Below are positions 10,630 to 20,683 of a stretch of DNA of 64,000 nucleotides, piece by piece. Source of the DNA: Nemertoderma westbladi (Eukaryota; Xenacoelomorpha; Nemertodermatida; Nemertodermatidae); assembly GCA_032718475.1 (NCBI GenBank), contig JAUCBJ010002695.1, positions 1 through 64,000 of the forward strand, given 5' to 3'. A program made the translations under genes and the position numbers. The notes under the pieces are model-generated. The model was not told where the DNA came from and ran no database searches. It saw only the letters and a program-made list of their open reading frames with translations. The stretch's first letter is position 1. The number at the start of each line of letters is the position of its first letter.

Positions 10630-12457
10630 TTAGGTGGTCAGTTCTACTGGTTTCCATAGAGTATCTAACGAACGGGGTTCTCCACGCGCTATGGATTCAT
10701 AGCTAGGCATCTCATTAGTATTTGCATTTAGTTCGATATATTTCAAATCATACTCCAGGAAAGTTATATCTAAGTTCCAGTGTACGAGGCGACAGTAATC
10801 CATAAATGTCTTCAAGTTAAAGGGTGGACGTGAACTGGCTTCTATTGTTACTATGTTATAAGGTTTCTTAAATGAGTTTAATTTCACCAAATAATCCATA
10901 TGTTGATGCAAAGCCTCCAGTTCTACGAGGTCCAAAGGGTTCACCAATGGTAAGAATCGCATATCCCATCCAGGGTATTCTGGTTGTATGACGTAGTGTT
11001 GGTTAAGCATCACAAACCGAGGATGGTCTTTGATTCCGTAGAAGGGATAATGTAACGGACGACGCACTACATTTATTCCGTGGACCATTTCCCGAATTAC
11101 GTCGGCTCGAGTGCAAGAAGGGGGAACTAATTCACCATCTACATGTAACGGTTCCAGGGTAGGCATCTTTAGCATCGGAACATCGGCGATAGCACAAGTT
11201 GTTTCAGCGGGCTAGCCGAAGATGCACGGTTGCTTGGTACCGAAGACCTTGTGCTGCATGGAAAGGTGAACGTAACATTTAGGTTGAAAACCTTCCATCA
11301 ATGATTGGACATAAGGTTGATGGTAGACGGTGAGGTCGGCATCCTCCAACTCTATCGCTTATTCCTCACAAAGTTCTTCCTCTCTAGCCTCAGCTTGAAG
11401 ATTGGAAAGGAAATCTAAGAAGGATTGTAGGTCTACTTCAGCGATACGAGCTCTCAATGTATGAATTTCTGGTTGGAACGGAGTGTTGTCCATAGCCTCC
11501 AACTAAGCGAGTTCTGTTAACAAGGTACCAGATGGAGTCGTGGATAGACGTGCATGGATACCAGCTAAACTAGACGACATTATCAGCTGGGTGGTTTCAT
11601 CGCGGGGGGGGGGGGGTATGACTACACCTGGTGTCAACAGTTCACCTGGCGTCACGGCTCGGCATGTCCCAACTCCTCTTCCAAATCCGGGTGGAATTAA
11701 GGGTGTTATCACCAGTTCCTCTCGAGGGATCAGTTGGTCCGGTAGGATCATGTCACGGTATTCTGAGTAATCTTCATCTAAAGGGCCAAAATCCTGGGGA
11801 AGAACTGGAGAAGGTTAACTTTCGGAGCCGGGGGTCTCACTGAGAACCGTAGGACATCAATGGGTAAATGCTCCATTTTACATAATTTCTTTATGACTCG
11901 TTCATCTACCGAATAAATCGCGTTTGTATCCTCCATACATTGAAACGCATGTAACTATGTTTAGGGCAACGTTCACGGGGGTGATTAAACTGTCGACCCC
12001 ATCGTGTATGGTCATCATGGTTTACTTGTTGGTTAGGGTGTGGAAAGTCGTCACAGTAATACCATAATCCTGGCGACTTACGTGTGGAGATTGGGAACCA
12101 GTTTTGCAATACTCCTAAAAAGCATCGAAACGATCCGGCAACACGGGTAAAGGTCTAGCTGTGGTTAGGTACATCATCGTGTGGTACAAACACTTAATTC
12201 CTGGTGTCGCTTGGATGTCCAGATATAACGAATGGCTTATATGATTCATAAATATTGGTGTATCTGTTCGTGAAGGCGCGATAATGAAGTCGATCTGATA
12301 TCTCTACGGGGGGCATTAGCGGCTCCGTATACTGCTGTGGTGCACCGGGTGTCAATAGATCCTCCATCATCTCTCTCATACCTCGGCGATATTCCTCTGA
12401 AAGTTGTTGTTGCTGCGTATCGATATTGTCTATTGAATCGTTTTTGGAAGTTTCCAT
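10630..12457 (-). pseudogene. decayed accessory gene, N-terminal half
   Basis: Reading leftwards from METSKNDSIDN at 12457, the coding signal continues across several frameshifts and isolated in-frame stops (for example near 11503 and 11211) to an open 181-codon stretch at 11175-10630. The part nearest the exonuclease domain (YLVKLNSFKK, then RPPFNLKTFMDYCRL) resembles the N-terminus of the BEL accessory gene (KLVRKRK, then HPEENMRGYYERL). The more distal part, 12457 to about 11200, has no counterpart that I can see in that gene. It holds a Cys/His-rich stretch near 12050-11950 and a PGVVIPPPPRDE stretch over a poly-C run at 11606-11617. It is followed without a stop by AEWLHTVNAIHS of the exonuclease part once one terminator is ignored. 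Confidence 0.45.
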
Positions 12458-12518
12458 TATTGTTATTGTAAATAAGCAAATATATTAATAATCCAGCAGA
12501 AGTGAACCAGTGAGCCAA

Positions 12519-12618
12519 TGAGTCGATAATTATTATGGTTATTTGAGTTCATATAGGGCCGGCAGTGCAAGCCGCCCTTTATCCCCAGCCCAACACGGAC
12601 CCGAGCTGCCCCTGGCTA
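12519..12618 (-). mobile_element. short foreign tail truncating the next gene, possible LINE 3' end
   Basis: At about 12619 the minus-strand coding sequence of the neighbouring orphan gene stops abruptly at ERAFK and is replaced by a GC-rich stretch (GTGTTGGGCTGGGGAT, then GCCGGCCC) ending in AT-rich DNA. The style resembles a LINE 3' untranslated end. No target duplication was found, so identity is uncertain. Confidence 0.3.
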
Positions 12619-14229
12619 CTTTAAAGGCTCTCTTCTCAATTTCATTAAGTTTTCCTTGAAAAATCTCATCATAAAGCACCTTTTTTATCTCAGAACCTAT
12701 AAATACTCCTTCCTTTAACTTTGCTTGACTGAGGTAGGGAAACTTTTCACAAAGATAAGTGAAACCAGTGCTATTGTCCTTAGCTAGTTTCTTTACAAAG
12801 TTCTTCATTAAACCCAGTTTTATATGAAGCGGTGGTAACAGACAGTTGGATTGTTCTACTAATGGAGTGAAACAAACACTACTCGAACCTGGTTCAGATA
12901 CTGTCCGCAGACTCCAATCTTCTTTAGTGTAATGATTTGATGTATCACGGCTATCTCAAAGACAAATAAAACAACAGTATTTTGTGAAACCTGATTGCAT
13001 TCCCATTAGCATACCTATTACCTTCAAATCACCACAGAGTAACCACTTGTGTTCATTATAACCAATGGCATTAATAAGCACCTGTATGTTTTCATAACTC
13101 TCCCTCAAATGTACAGAATGTGCAATGGGTATTGATGGCATTACATTACAATTATGGAGAAGCACTGCCTTTAAACTTCGCTTTGATGCATCAATGAACA
13201 AATGCCAATCGATTGCTAATTGACTCTGACCCATTGCTACATACACGCCATTAATATCAGTACAGTAGCACAATGAGTTCATCGACGTGTCGGTGTTCAA
13301 CCCGCTGGCGGACACCAACGCAGCGATGTCGCTGGACGCCGCCCACCTCCATCACGAGGTGAGGAAGATCCAGAGATACGAGGAGCGGATCTGTGAGGTT
13401 GAGCACTCAAGCTTCACCCCCCTCATATTTTCCGCGTTCAGGGGCATGGCGCCGGCTGCGAAGCAGTTTGTTAAGCGGCTGGCGTTGAAGTTGTCGGGGA
13501 AACGACAGGTTCCCTACCCGGAGTCGGTAGTGTGGGTGCGGCGATGCATCAACTTCGCCTTACTCCGGTCGTCCCTGATGTGCCTCCGTGGGTTCCGGTC
13601 GGCCGCTAGAAGACTGGTGCGGGCAGCAGTGGCGGACGCGTCCATTGTGTGGGCGAACGCAGACTCGGACCCCGGGACGGTTTAGATGTTCTGATGTTAG
13701 ATGCTAGAGGTCTGGCGGGTTTGTTGGGAACCGGCAGTGGCAGAGAGGCAGACTGGTGATCTGTACTGACTGACTGAACCTATTTGTATTGTTGCTAGGT
13801 AACAGTTTGAATCAGCTGGTGGTGGGTTATATTTGTACTTGTTTATGTGCGTTTTTATATTTGAATTATTGTTTGTTTATATCATAATATACGGAGGCTT
13901 TTGAGTAAAAAAAAAAAGCACAATGAGTCTGACATTGTAAAAAAGGTACTCAAGTCATCATTTCTATTACGAAACTGGGAAATTCTGACATCCTGTTGGA
14001 GGAGATTTTCTTCCTGCAGACGAGACCCAAGAAGTTCAGCTTTCTGTTTCGAAAAACATAAATCTCTGACAAGATCATTTAGAGAATCTTGTGAAAGTGG
14101 ACGTGGGTTAATGAGATCTTTCTCAGGGATGTAATCCTCATCAACATCTATTCCGCCAGCTGCTTCATTCTCGGAAGTTAATGAATCTACACTGCGCGCT
14201 ACATTAGTAGGAAGCACATTGGCATTCAT
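12619..14229 (-). pseudogene. orphan repeated-family gene, interrupted and truncated
   Basis: Read leftwards, the coding sequence runs from MNANVLPTNVAR through DLCFSKQKAELLGSRLQ and MSDSLC. It is interrupted by a LINE insert (13277-13916), then resumes with YCTDINGVYVAMGQ, DWHLFIDASKRSLKAVLLHN, AHSVHLRESYENIQVLI, FTKYCCFICL and PPLHIKLGLMKNFVKKL. I recognise this as a protein of unknown function found in many copies in invertebrate genomes; no catalytic role is known to me. Defects are the LINE insert, an in-frame TGA just after FICL (where relatives have a tryptophan), and loss of the C-terminus at 12619. Many-copy distribution suggests an association with a transposon. Confidence 0.65.
13277..13916 (+). 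mobile_element. LINE 3' end with poly(A) and 12-bp target duplication
   Basis: Bracketed by the perfect direct repeat AGCACAATGAGT (13265-13276 and 13917-13928) and ending in a run of about 11 A. The frame at 13277-13684 starts in FIDVSVFNPLAD and runs through YEERICEVEHSSFTPLIFS and LLRSSLMCLRGFRSA. This is the extreme C-terminus of a common invertebrate reverse-transcriptase protein that ends in a nuclease-like domain. About 230 bp of 3' untranslated sequence follows. The insertion is severely 5' truncated and sits in the minus-strand orphan gene. Confidence 0.85.
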
Positions 14230-14640
14230 ACACTAAGCCAGCTAAGCACAGAACCACATTAATTGAACACAAGAAAAGACCTTCACCTCCTAACCTAAAC
14301 ACAACACAATCGCTCAAAGATGATTGGACAAGGGACTTTACACCAAAATGGTGATGAAAAATGAAAATCAGTTATTTAATATATTATGGAGGCGTGGTGC
14401 AGATACGATACTATATAAGTTTAACACACAGCTGCAGTAAAACGTAAATCGATACAGACCGCCCTAATTGAAATGTTTTATTCCAATGTTCTAACATTTT
14501 AAGATTATTACTTAAAATTTTTATATTCTTATGAAAATGAAGCGCGCCCACGCCCAATGCAATCCTTTTAATTAGACTACTTTAGGTTAATTTACGGTTA
14601 TTGTTAACAGAAATAGGCAATTATTAATATTTCTCGGAGA
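14230..14640. other. non-coding spacer
   Basis: Upstream side of the orphan gene and left flank of the 60-bp repeat. No feature recognised. Confidence 0.45.
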
Positions 14641-14644
14641 TGAA

Positions 14645-15190
14645 AGGGTGATCGTCCACAGTAAACCATTCCACTCTGTTTCCTAAAGGAATACCTGTTC
14701 GCCACCATGTTTGAACGTCCACAGTAAACCCTTCCACTCTGTTTCCTAAAGGAATGCCTGTTCACCACCATGGGTGATCTTTCACAGTAAACCATTCCAC
14801 TCTGTTTCCTAAACGAATGCCTGATCACCATCATGGGTGATCTTCTACCGTAAACACTTCCACTCTGTTTCATAAAGGAATGCCTGTTCACCATCATGGG
14901 TGATCGTCCACAGTAAACCATTCCACTCTGTTTCGTAAAGGAATGCCTGTTCGCCACCATGTTTGATCGTCCACAGTAAACCCTTCCACTCTGTTTCCTA
15001 AAGGAATGCCTGTTCACCACCATGGGTGATCTTTCACAGTAAACCATTCCACTCTGTTTCCTAAACGAATGCCTGATCTCCATCATGGGTGATCTTCTAC
15101 CGTAAACACTTCCACTCTGTTTCATAAAGGAATGCCTGTTCACCATCATGGGTGATCTTCCACAGTAAACCCTTCCACTATATTTCCGAA
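14645..15190. repeat. 60-bp tandem repeat in a 240-bp higher-order unit
   Basis: Nine copies of a 60-bp unit built on CCACAGTAAACC, CACTCTGTTTCCTAAAGG and AATGCCTGTTCACC. Variants follow a fixed order of four (…CGTCCACAG, CGTCCACAG with CCCTTCC, CTTTCACAG, CTTCTACCG), and that four-unit block is repeated twice plus one unit, a true higher-order repeat. Because 60 is a multiple of three, the minus strand stays open for 203 codons with a Cys/Arg/Ser-rich repeated peptide. I treat it as non-coding satellite. Confidence 0.85.
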
Positions 15191-15281
15191 GTTGCCTTGG
15201 TTCCCATTTACGCATTTACCGATCATCCAAGGATGAAAGACGGGTTGGGCTAGGCTGCAACATTTAAAGCGCAGTGCCCAA

Positions 15282-15366
15282 ATAGTGCTGCCCCCATCTA
15301 GGGATCGAACTCGAACCAGTGCTTCCAGAATGGAAGCCCAGGAATGTAACCACTAGATCAAGCTGC
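15282..15366 (-). repeat. tRNA-derived SINE-like head
   Basis: On the minus strand the sequence has a box A-like TGATCTAGTGGTTA and a box B-like GGTTCGAGTTCGATCCC, the two internal RNA polymerase III promoter blocks of a tRNA. The acceptor stem does not pair, and the sequence continues into GGGGGCAGCACTATTTGG, so this is a SINE or tRNA relic rather than a working tRNA. Confidence 0.5.
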
Positions 15367-16104
15367 TTATTAGTTATAGCAATTAGTTACTAATTATTAT
15401 TTAATCAATAGGCCTATGATTTTAAAAAATTATCATTATTTCATCTCCTAATTAATAACTGCCAATCCTTTTAAATGTTCAATGAGTAAAATAAACATTT
15501 TAAAATTTTTAAAATATATATTTAGTTATCGAAAATCATCAATAATCAATAGAAAATGTCAGAAAATCGATTGAAACATTATATTATTTTTGCATGAAAA
15601 TTTGTATCTATTTTTATCTTTCGTTTAAATAAAAATCCGGGGTGGGAGTCCGTTCCATTTACCCCCACCAGGGCAACAGGGGTTCTGCCCCCGGAAACCG
15701 CTGGGGCAGCGCCCTTAGACCAAAAGATAAACTTCAAAAATTGTGCGCACCATAGAAATTAAAAACTAGTCCCGCCGTTCCCTCGAAGTATTAGGTGTAT
15801 TGATAACATTGGTACTGGTGAGAAGAAGAAGCAATCTCAAGCATCAACAACGGATAAGAACAGTTTTATGTATTAATTTTCATTCATTTATTAATTATTA
15901 AATTCCCAGAATTTAATTCAAGGATTTCCAGGTAAAAAAAGGTTTAACTTAAATTAAAATATAAATTAAATATTCCAGAACAAGTACAAAACAAACATCT
16001 TATAAGAGATAAATAAAATGACGTGGCCATATAAATTAATAAATAGGTAATGCAATATGAATCTCAAGTTATTTATAACGAAAAATAATTGGATGGGGGG
16101 TGGG
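15367..16104. other. AT-rich non-coding, short GC-rich patch
   Basis: No gene. A GC-rich patch at 15638-15720 contains CAGGGGTTCTGCCCCCGG and CTGGGGCAGCGCCC, two imperfect hairpins, probably a repeat fragment. Confidence 0.4.
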
Positions 16105-16189
16105 GTAGGAAGTGGAAGACTCGACCGCTGTGAGTATAAGTTCCGTCATCACCTGGGTAACGTCGGTATGTAGAGTCTATCAACGGCGA

Positions 16190-16465
16190 CTATCCCGCCC
16201 TCCTTGTCGGAGTCCTTGTAATGAGATTGGGCTGGCGTTTCTTCGAGGTGATCTTGGCGACGTCGAAGAGGGGTCTACTGCTGCGAAGTTCGGCCGCGTC
16301 GACGCGGCCGCGGTGTACGATGTGTAGATGGGAGACGTTCGCGACGAGAATGCACGGCGTCTGCCGTCCGTCCGACTCGACAACGACGCAGACGAAGCAG
16401 TGCAACGCGTCCAGCTCGCGGGACCACCGCTTCAGATCGATCGAGTCCACAACGAGCGGATAGTG
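16190..16465 (-). pseudogene. GC-rich fragment resembling the TBC1D23 C-terminal domain
   Basis: The minus-strand frame of about 90 residues contains DALHCFVCVVVESDG, then ILVANVSHLHIVH, then RPLFDVAKITSKKRQPNLIT. From memory this pattern matches the C-terminal cargo-binding domain of TBC1D23, a trans-Golgi tether, which ends with a similar KITSKK…LIT stretch. After LIT the match stops and the frame ends eight codons on. No clear splice sites flank it. The block is visibly far more GC- and CpG-rich than its AT-rich neighbours, and it contains the 20-bp palindrome CGGCCGCGTCGACGCGGCCG. It may be a captured exon, a transferred fragment or a contaminant. Confidence 0.4.
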
Positions 16466-16497
16466 AACAGGGTGATTTAGGAATCACCAAGTATAGG

Positions 16498-16668
16498 TAT
16501 CCAATATAAAGGCCATGATTCACCACAGGAGCGGCGAGCGGAAGCAGCGGGCGGCCACGGCGAGGGGCCGTTTGTGGTGTATCATCACCCATAGAAAATA
16601 ATGTGTTCTATTTTTAAAAAGTGGCCGCTCGCCGCTCTTGTGGTGTATCATGGCCTTTATATTGGATA
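16498..16668. mobile_element. 171-bp MITE with 44-bp terminal inverted repeats
   Basis: TATCCAATATAAAGGCCATG at 16498 is mirrored at 16668, and the inverted match runs 44 bp with two mismatches (16498-16541 against 16625-16668), ending in GCGGCGAGCGG. It has no coding capacity. No convincing target duplication was seen beyond a possible short TA. Confidence 0.85.
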
Positions 16669-17907
16669 CTGAAGGATATGAGGTGATGCAATGCTACCTT
16701 TATAAAATAGTAAAATACTTTTTACTTCAATAGTTTTAAAATAGTTGACTTACACCTAAAATCTAACTAAATTTCGAAAGCTGAAAGCAGGACTCCTCTG
16801 AGCCACAGCACAGGACCTAACAAGTTTCAAATAACACCCATTGTTAAGTTCATTGTGCTAATCATATGAAAAGCCATTCTCAATATAGTTTGCGAGGTGT
16901 TGCCAAACGGCATTAACAACACTTGCCATGGTTGGTTACCTAAAATAATCAATATTTTGGTATTTAGTTAACTTTTCGTTGAACTATGATTTAACTAAAC
17001 ACCTCAAAATTAGTTGAAATAATTAGTTAATTTGACACTACAAAATTAATTGAACAGCACCGTTTAGTATTATTATTACTATTACTAATATTATTTATGT
17101 AGTTAAGGGGGTACACCATATTTGTGAAAATTTTGCAAGTTTTCATTTTTAATCGATTATCATGAATATCGGAAATTTCATATCTGAAAACGGCATAGCA
17201 GAAGCTCTTTTAGTTTTCGAGTTAACACTTTTCATAAACTGAGAACAATTGAAATTGAATTTGGTGCAAAATGTCAACTGCAATTTTCTCAGAATATTTT
17301 TTTCCCGACTTTAGCAACTTCAAAACCATATTACTGTACATCTACAGTTTTTGCCCATTTTGTACAATAATTTGACTTAAAATTTAAATAATTTGTTAAT
17401 ACAATGTAATACTAATTTATATCTATCTTAACAATAGGACATTTTGCAGCGCCTCCTGCGGCACAGACTAACTTTATTTCATTTCGCCTGATAGATGTTA
17501 CCACAGCATTGCTCACGATCTTCACGTTACCAGAATTAAAACTGTAGAGGCCTTAGGGGTTAAAGCGCAAACAGCTTTTCTATTTTAACTAATATATAAT
17601 ATGTGAGAATATAAAATTTTCAGTTACACGTGTAGAATAACATCTTAGGCACGTACAATCCCAATTAAAACACAAACCAAGCAATTTTGACAAGCTGGAA
17701 GTGGAAAATCCGTTGTCAGAAAAGTAACTAATTGTTTTCCACTTTTTCAAATTAATACAAATGTATACTTTGGTAACCATAATACTAGTTATTCTAGATG
17801 TTTAGTAAAGCTCTCGCTTATCCGCCTAAATTTTAATTTTACATAATCGACAAAAGATACTGCGAGAATAAGTCATAAACTGATACTGAAGCTGTCAAAT
17901 ATAGTAT
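16669..17907. other. AT-rich non-coding
   Basis: No gene or element end recognised. Short frames on the minus strand around 17589-17780 look like chance. Confidence 0.45.
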
Positions 17908-18600
17908 CTAGTATAGTATGTATAACCGGTACTAGTATAGTATGTATAACCGGTACTAGTATAGTATGTATAACCGGTACTAGTATAGTATGTATAACCG
18001 GTACTAGTATAGTATGTATAACCGGTACTAGTATAGTATGTATAACCGGTACTAGTATAGTATGTATAACCGGTACTAGTATAGTATGTATAACCGGTAC
18101 TAGTATAGTATGTATAACCGGTACTAGTATAGTATGTATAACCGGTACTAGTATAGTATGTATAACCGGTACTAGTATAGTATGTATAACCGGTACTAGT
18201 ATAGTATGTATAACCGGTACTAGTATAGTATGTATAACCGGTACTAGTATAGTATGTATAACCGGTACTAGTATAGTATGTATAACCGGTACTAGTATAG
18301 TATGTATAACCGGTACTAGTATAGTATGTATAACCGGTACTAGTATAGTATGTATAACCGCCGGTACTAGTATAGTATGTATAACCGGTACTAGTATAGT
18401 ATGTATAACCGGTACTAGTATAGTATGTATAACCGGTACTAGTATAGTATGTATAACCGGTACTAGTATAGTATGTATAACCGGTACTAGTATAGTATGT
18501 ATAACCGGTACTAGTATAGTATGTATAACCGCCGGTACTAGTATAGTATGTATAACCGGCAATAGTATAGTATGTATAAGTATAACCGGTACTAGTTTTG
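17908..18600. repeat. 24-bp satellite array, about 28 copies
   Basis: Nearly identical 24-bp units reading GGTACTAGTATAGTATGTAT followed by AACC. Two units (near 18358 and 18530) carry the same three-base insertion, CCG before GGTACTAG. Unit and insertions are multiples of three, so more than one minus-strand frame stays open for over 230 codons as an eight-residue peptide repeat. The last two units are diverged. Homogeneity implies recent expansion. Confidence 0.95.
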
Positions 18601-19230
18601 TATGTATACAGCAAATTTTGAGGATTCTTTGTCTTTTTTTATATTGGTGAATGTTCTGCAACATTAGTCTCAGATATTTTTATATCTTATCTTATTTTTA
18701 TATTTTAATGGTAGCTAGTATATTTTTAAATATCAAGCTAGTATTTTTTTTATTACCTAGCTAGTATTATTTCAAATTAAAATATTTTTTTTTTAATTTT
18801 GGGAACAGTTCCGTATGCAGTCGCATTTTTATAACATAAATCATTGTTACCATGGCAACATTGTAGATTTCTAGAACAAAATATAATTACCCTACACTGT
18901 TCTAGAACATAAATAACATAAAAAATATAATGTTCTAGAACATAGCGGTGGTTTGCATGTCTATTTATTGCCGTTTTTTCTATTGGATGTTGTTCCCCAA
19001 CACTTCATGAATCCATTGGGAAAAAATTTTGTTCTACAGTAGAACACTAACTATTATTGCTATTTAGGCATAGTTCTGAAATATCAATGTTCTCACATTT
19101 TGTTTTTATAATTTAAAAAAATACTTAGCTACAGTAGTAAAAAAAACCACTATTAGCTACCTTATCAATAATATCTTGTAAGTGTTGTAGGCCTAACAAA
19201 AATAAAAAAAATACCGTATTTTTAAAATTT
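18601..19230. other. AT-rich, start of the TTCTAGAA/CTAGCTAG field
   Basis: No gene. Contains the first TTCTAGAA palindromes (near 18868, 18900 and 18930) and several AGCTAGTA motifs. Confidence 0.5.
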
Positions 19231-20433
19231 GTGGCTGGCCACGAGAAAAGGGACCTTATGTCGCAAAACCTGATTCTGAGATAATCGCGTTTAAAGTTTC
19301 CCTCTATTTTTGAACAAATTTAATTGGATTATCAATTTAGAAATGTATAAAACGATGCGGGAAATTCAAATTGGTTCTGATATTCAAGATACCTAGGAAA
19401 GAACTAATTACAGGAAGCAATATAAGATGTTGCAGTGTTGTATATAACACTGTTTTAGTGTTTTCATGTCTGAATTTAGGACTTTAATAAATGGTACTAA
19501 TACGGTTAGGTTAGGTATAGGCCTACAGTTATTTTTTAAATGCAATATGGCTGTCATTTTGTTAATTTCTGTTCGTTAGTTCTGCAATTTTGTAAGCACC
19601 TACTGCGGTATTAAGTGACACTGAAGAATGAATCCCAGAATGTAATATTCAATAGTCTACCGCTAGGGGGCGATAATGTTCTAGAATGTAAATTGCTTGT
19701 CATTTTGTTAATTCCTGTCCGTTTGTTTTGAAATTCTGTAGACACCTTCTACAATATAACATGATACTGGAGAATGAATCCTAGACTGTAATATTCAATT
19801 TTCTACCGCTACAAGGCGATAATGTTCTAGAATGTAAATTAATTGTCATTTTGGTAATTCCTGTCCGTTTGTTTTGAAATTTTGTAGACACCTACAATAT
19901 AAAGTGACACTGGAGAATGAATTCTAGCCTGTAATATTCAATAGTCTACCGCTAGGGGGCGATAATGTTCTAGAATGTACAATTTTTTTGAAAAAAAATT
20001 TATTGTTTTAAAAAAAAAATAATTTTTCACTCTCAAAATTTTAAATTTACAAAAAAATATTTTTTTTTGGTTAGGGGCCTACATGTTTTTTTGAAAATTT
20101 TGCAAAATATTTTTTTAATAGTTCATTAACAATATTAATAGTTTCAAAGTGTTAAAAGTTTGATAAAAAGCCGAATAACATTGACCTGCCTAACTATATA
20201 GCAAGAATTGCTATGATATTATTAACCTTTTCAAATTGTTTTTAAAAACAAAATTATTTTGAAAAGAGCTACCCGAATCACCTTCACATAAATCGCTATA
20301 ACTTTTTTTTGGAAATAGATATTGAGACACAGTTTTTTTTGTTAAAATCTCTGTAAAATTCTGCTTCTCATAGCCCTAATAACTCAAAATCGACCTCCGG
20401 TAACATAAGGTCCCTTTTCTCGTGGCCAGCCAC
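19231..20433. mobile_element. 1.2-kb non-autonomous DNA transposon with perfect 31-bp TIRs
   Basis: GTGGCTGGCCACGAGAAAAG at 19231 is mirrored at 20433; the inverted repeat is 31 bp long and I see no mismatch. The 1203-bp interior has no coding frame. It contains a threefold 146-bp tandem repeat (19556-19980). Superfamily is unknown because no clear target duplication is visible. Confidence 0.8.
19556..19980. repeat. 146-bp tandem repeat, three copies
   Basis: Units start at 19556, 19702 and 19848 with CATTTTGTTAAT-like sequence and end in CTACCGCTAGGGGGCGATAA, then TGTTCTAGAATGTA. Each ends with a TTCTAGAA palindrome, so this repeat spreads that motif. Confidence 0.9.
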
Positions 20434-20683
20434 ATTTATAAAAATACTAGCTATTAAAAATAACACTGGTGCCGGTACTAGTGTGTTTTGTGCACACGCC
20501 CGCCCCACCACCAAATTTTTTATACTAGCTAGTTTTTATTACTTTTTTTTAATGTTCTAGAACATATTGTCTATTCATTTTCTTATTAATTTTGTTCTCG
20601 AACAAATAATTGTTGTTCTAGAACAAAATTAATTAATTAGGTAATTTTTGAAGTTATCAAAGCTAGTTTTACTTACTTTTTTT

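Noticed and set aside
14604-15215. 203-codon minus-strand protein rich in Cys, Arg and Ser
   Set aside because: It is a by-product of a 60-bp tandem repeat whose unit is divisible by three; no start context or non-repeat domain.
17908-18600. CRISPR array
   Set aside because: Repeats are contiguous without unique spacers and the DNA is from an animal.
17873-18664. Two overlapping repetitive proteins of 239 and 263 codons
   Set aside because: Two minus-strand frames of the 24-bp satellite are open at once, which points to repeat structure, not coding.
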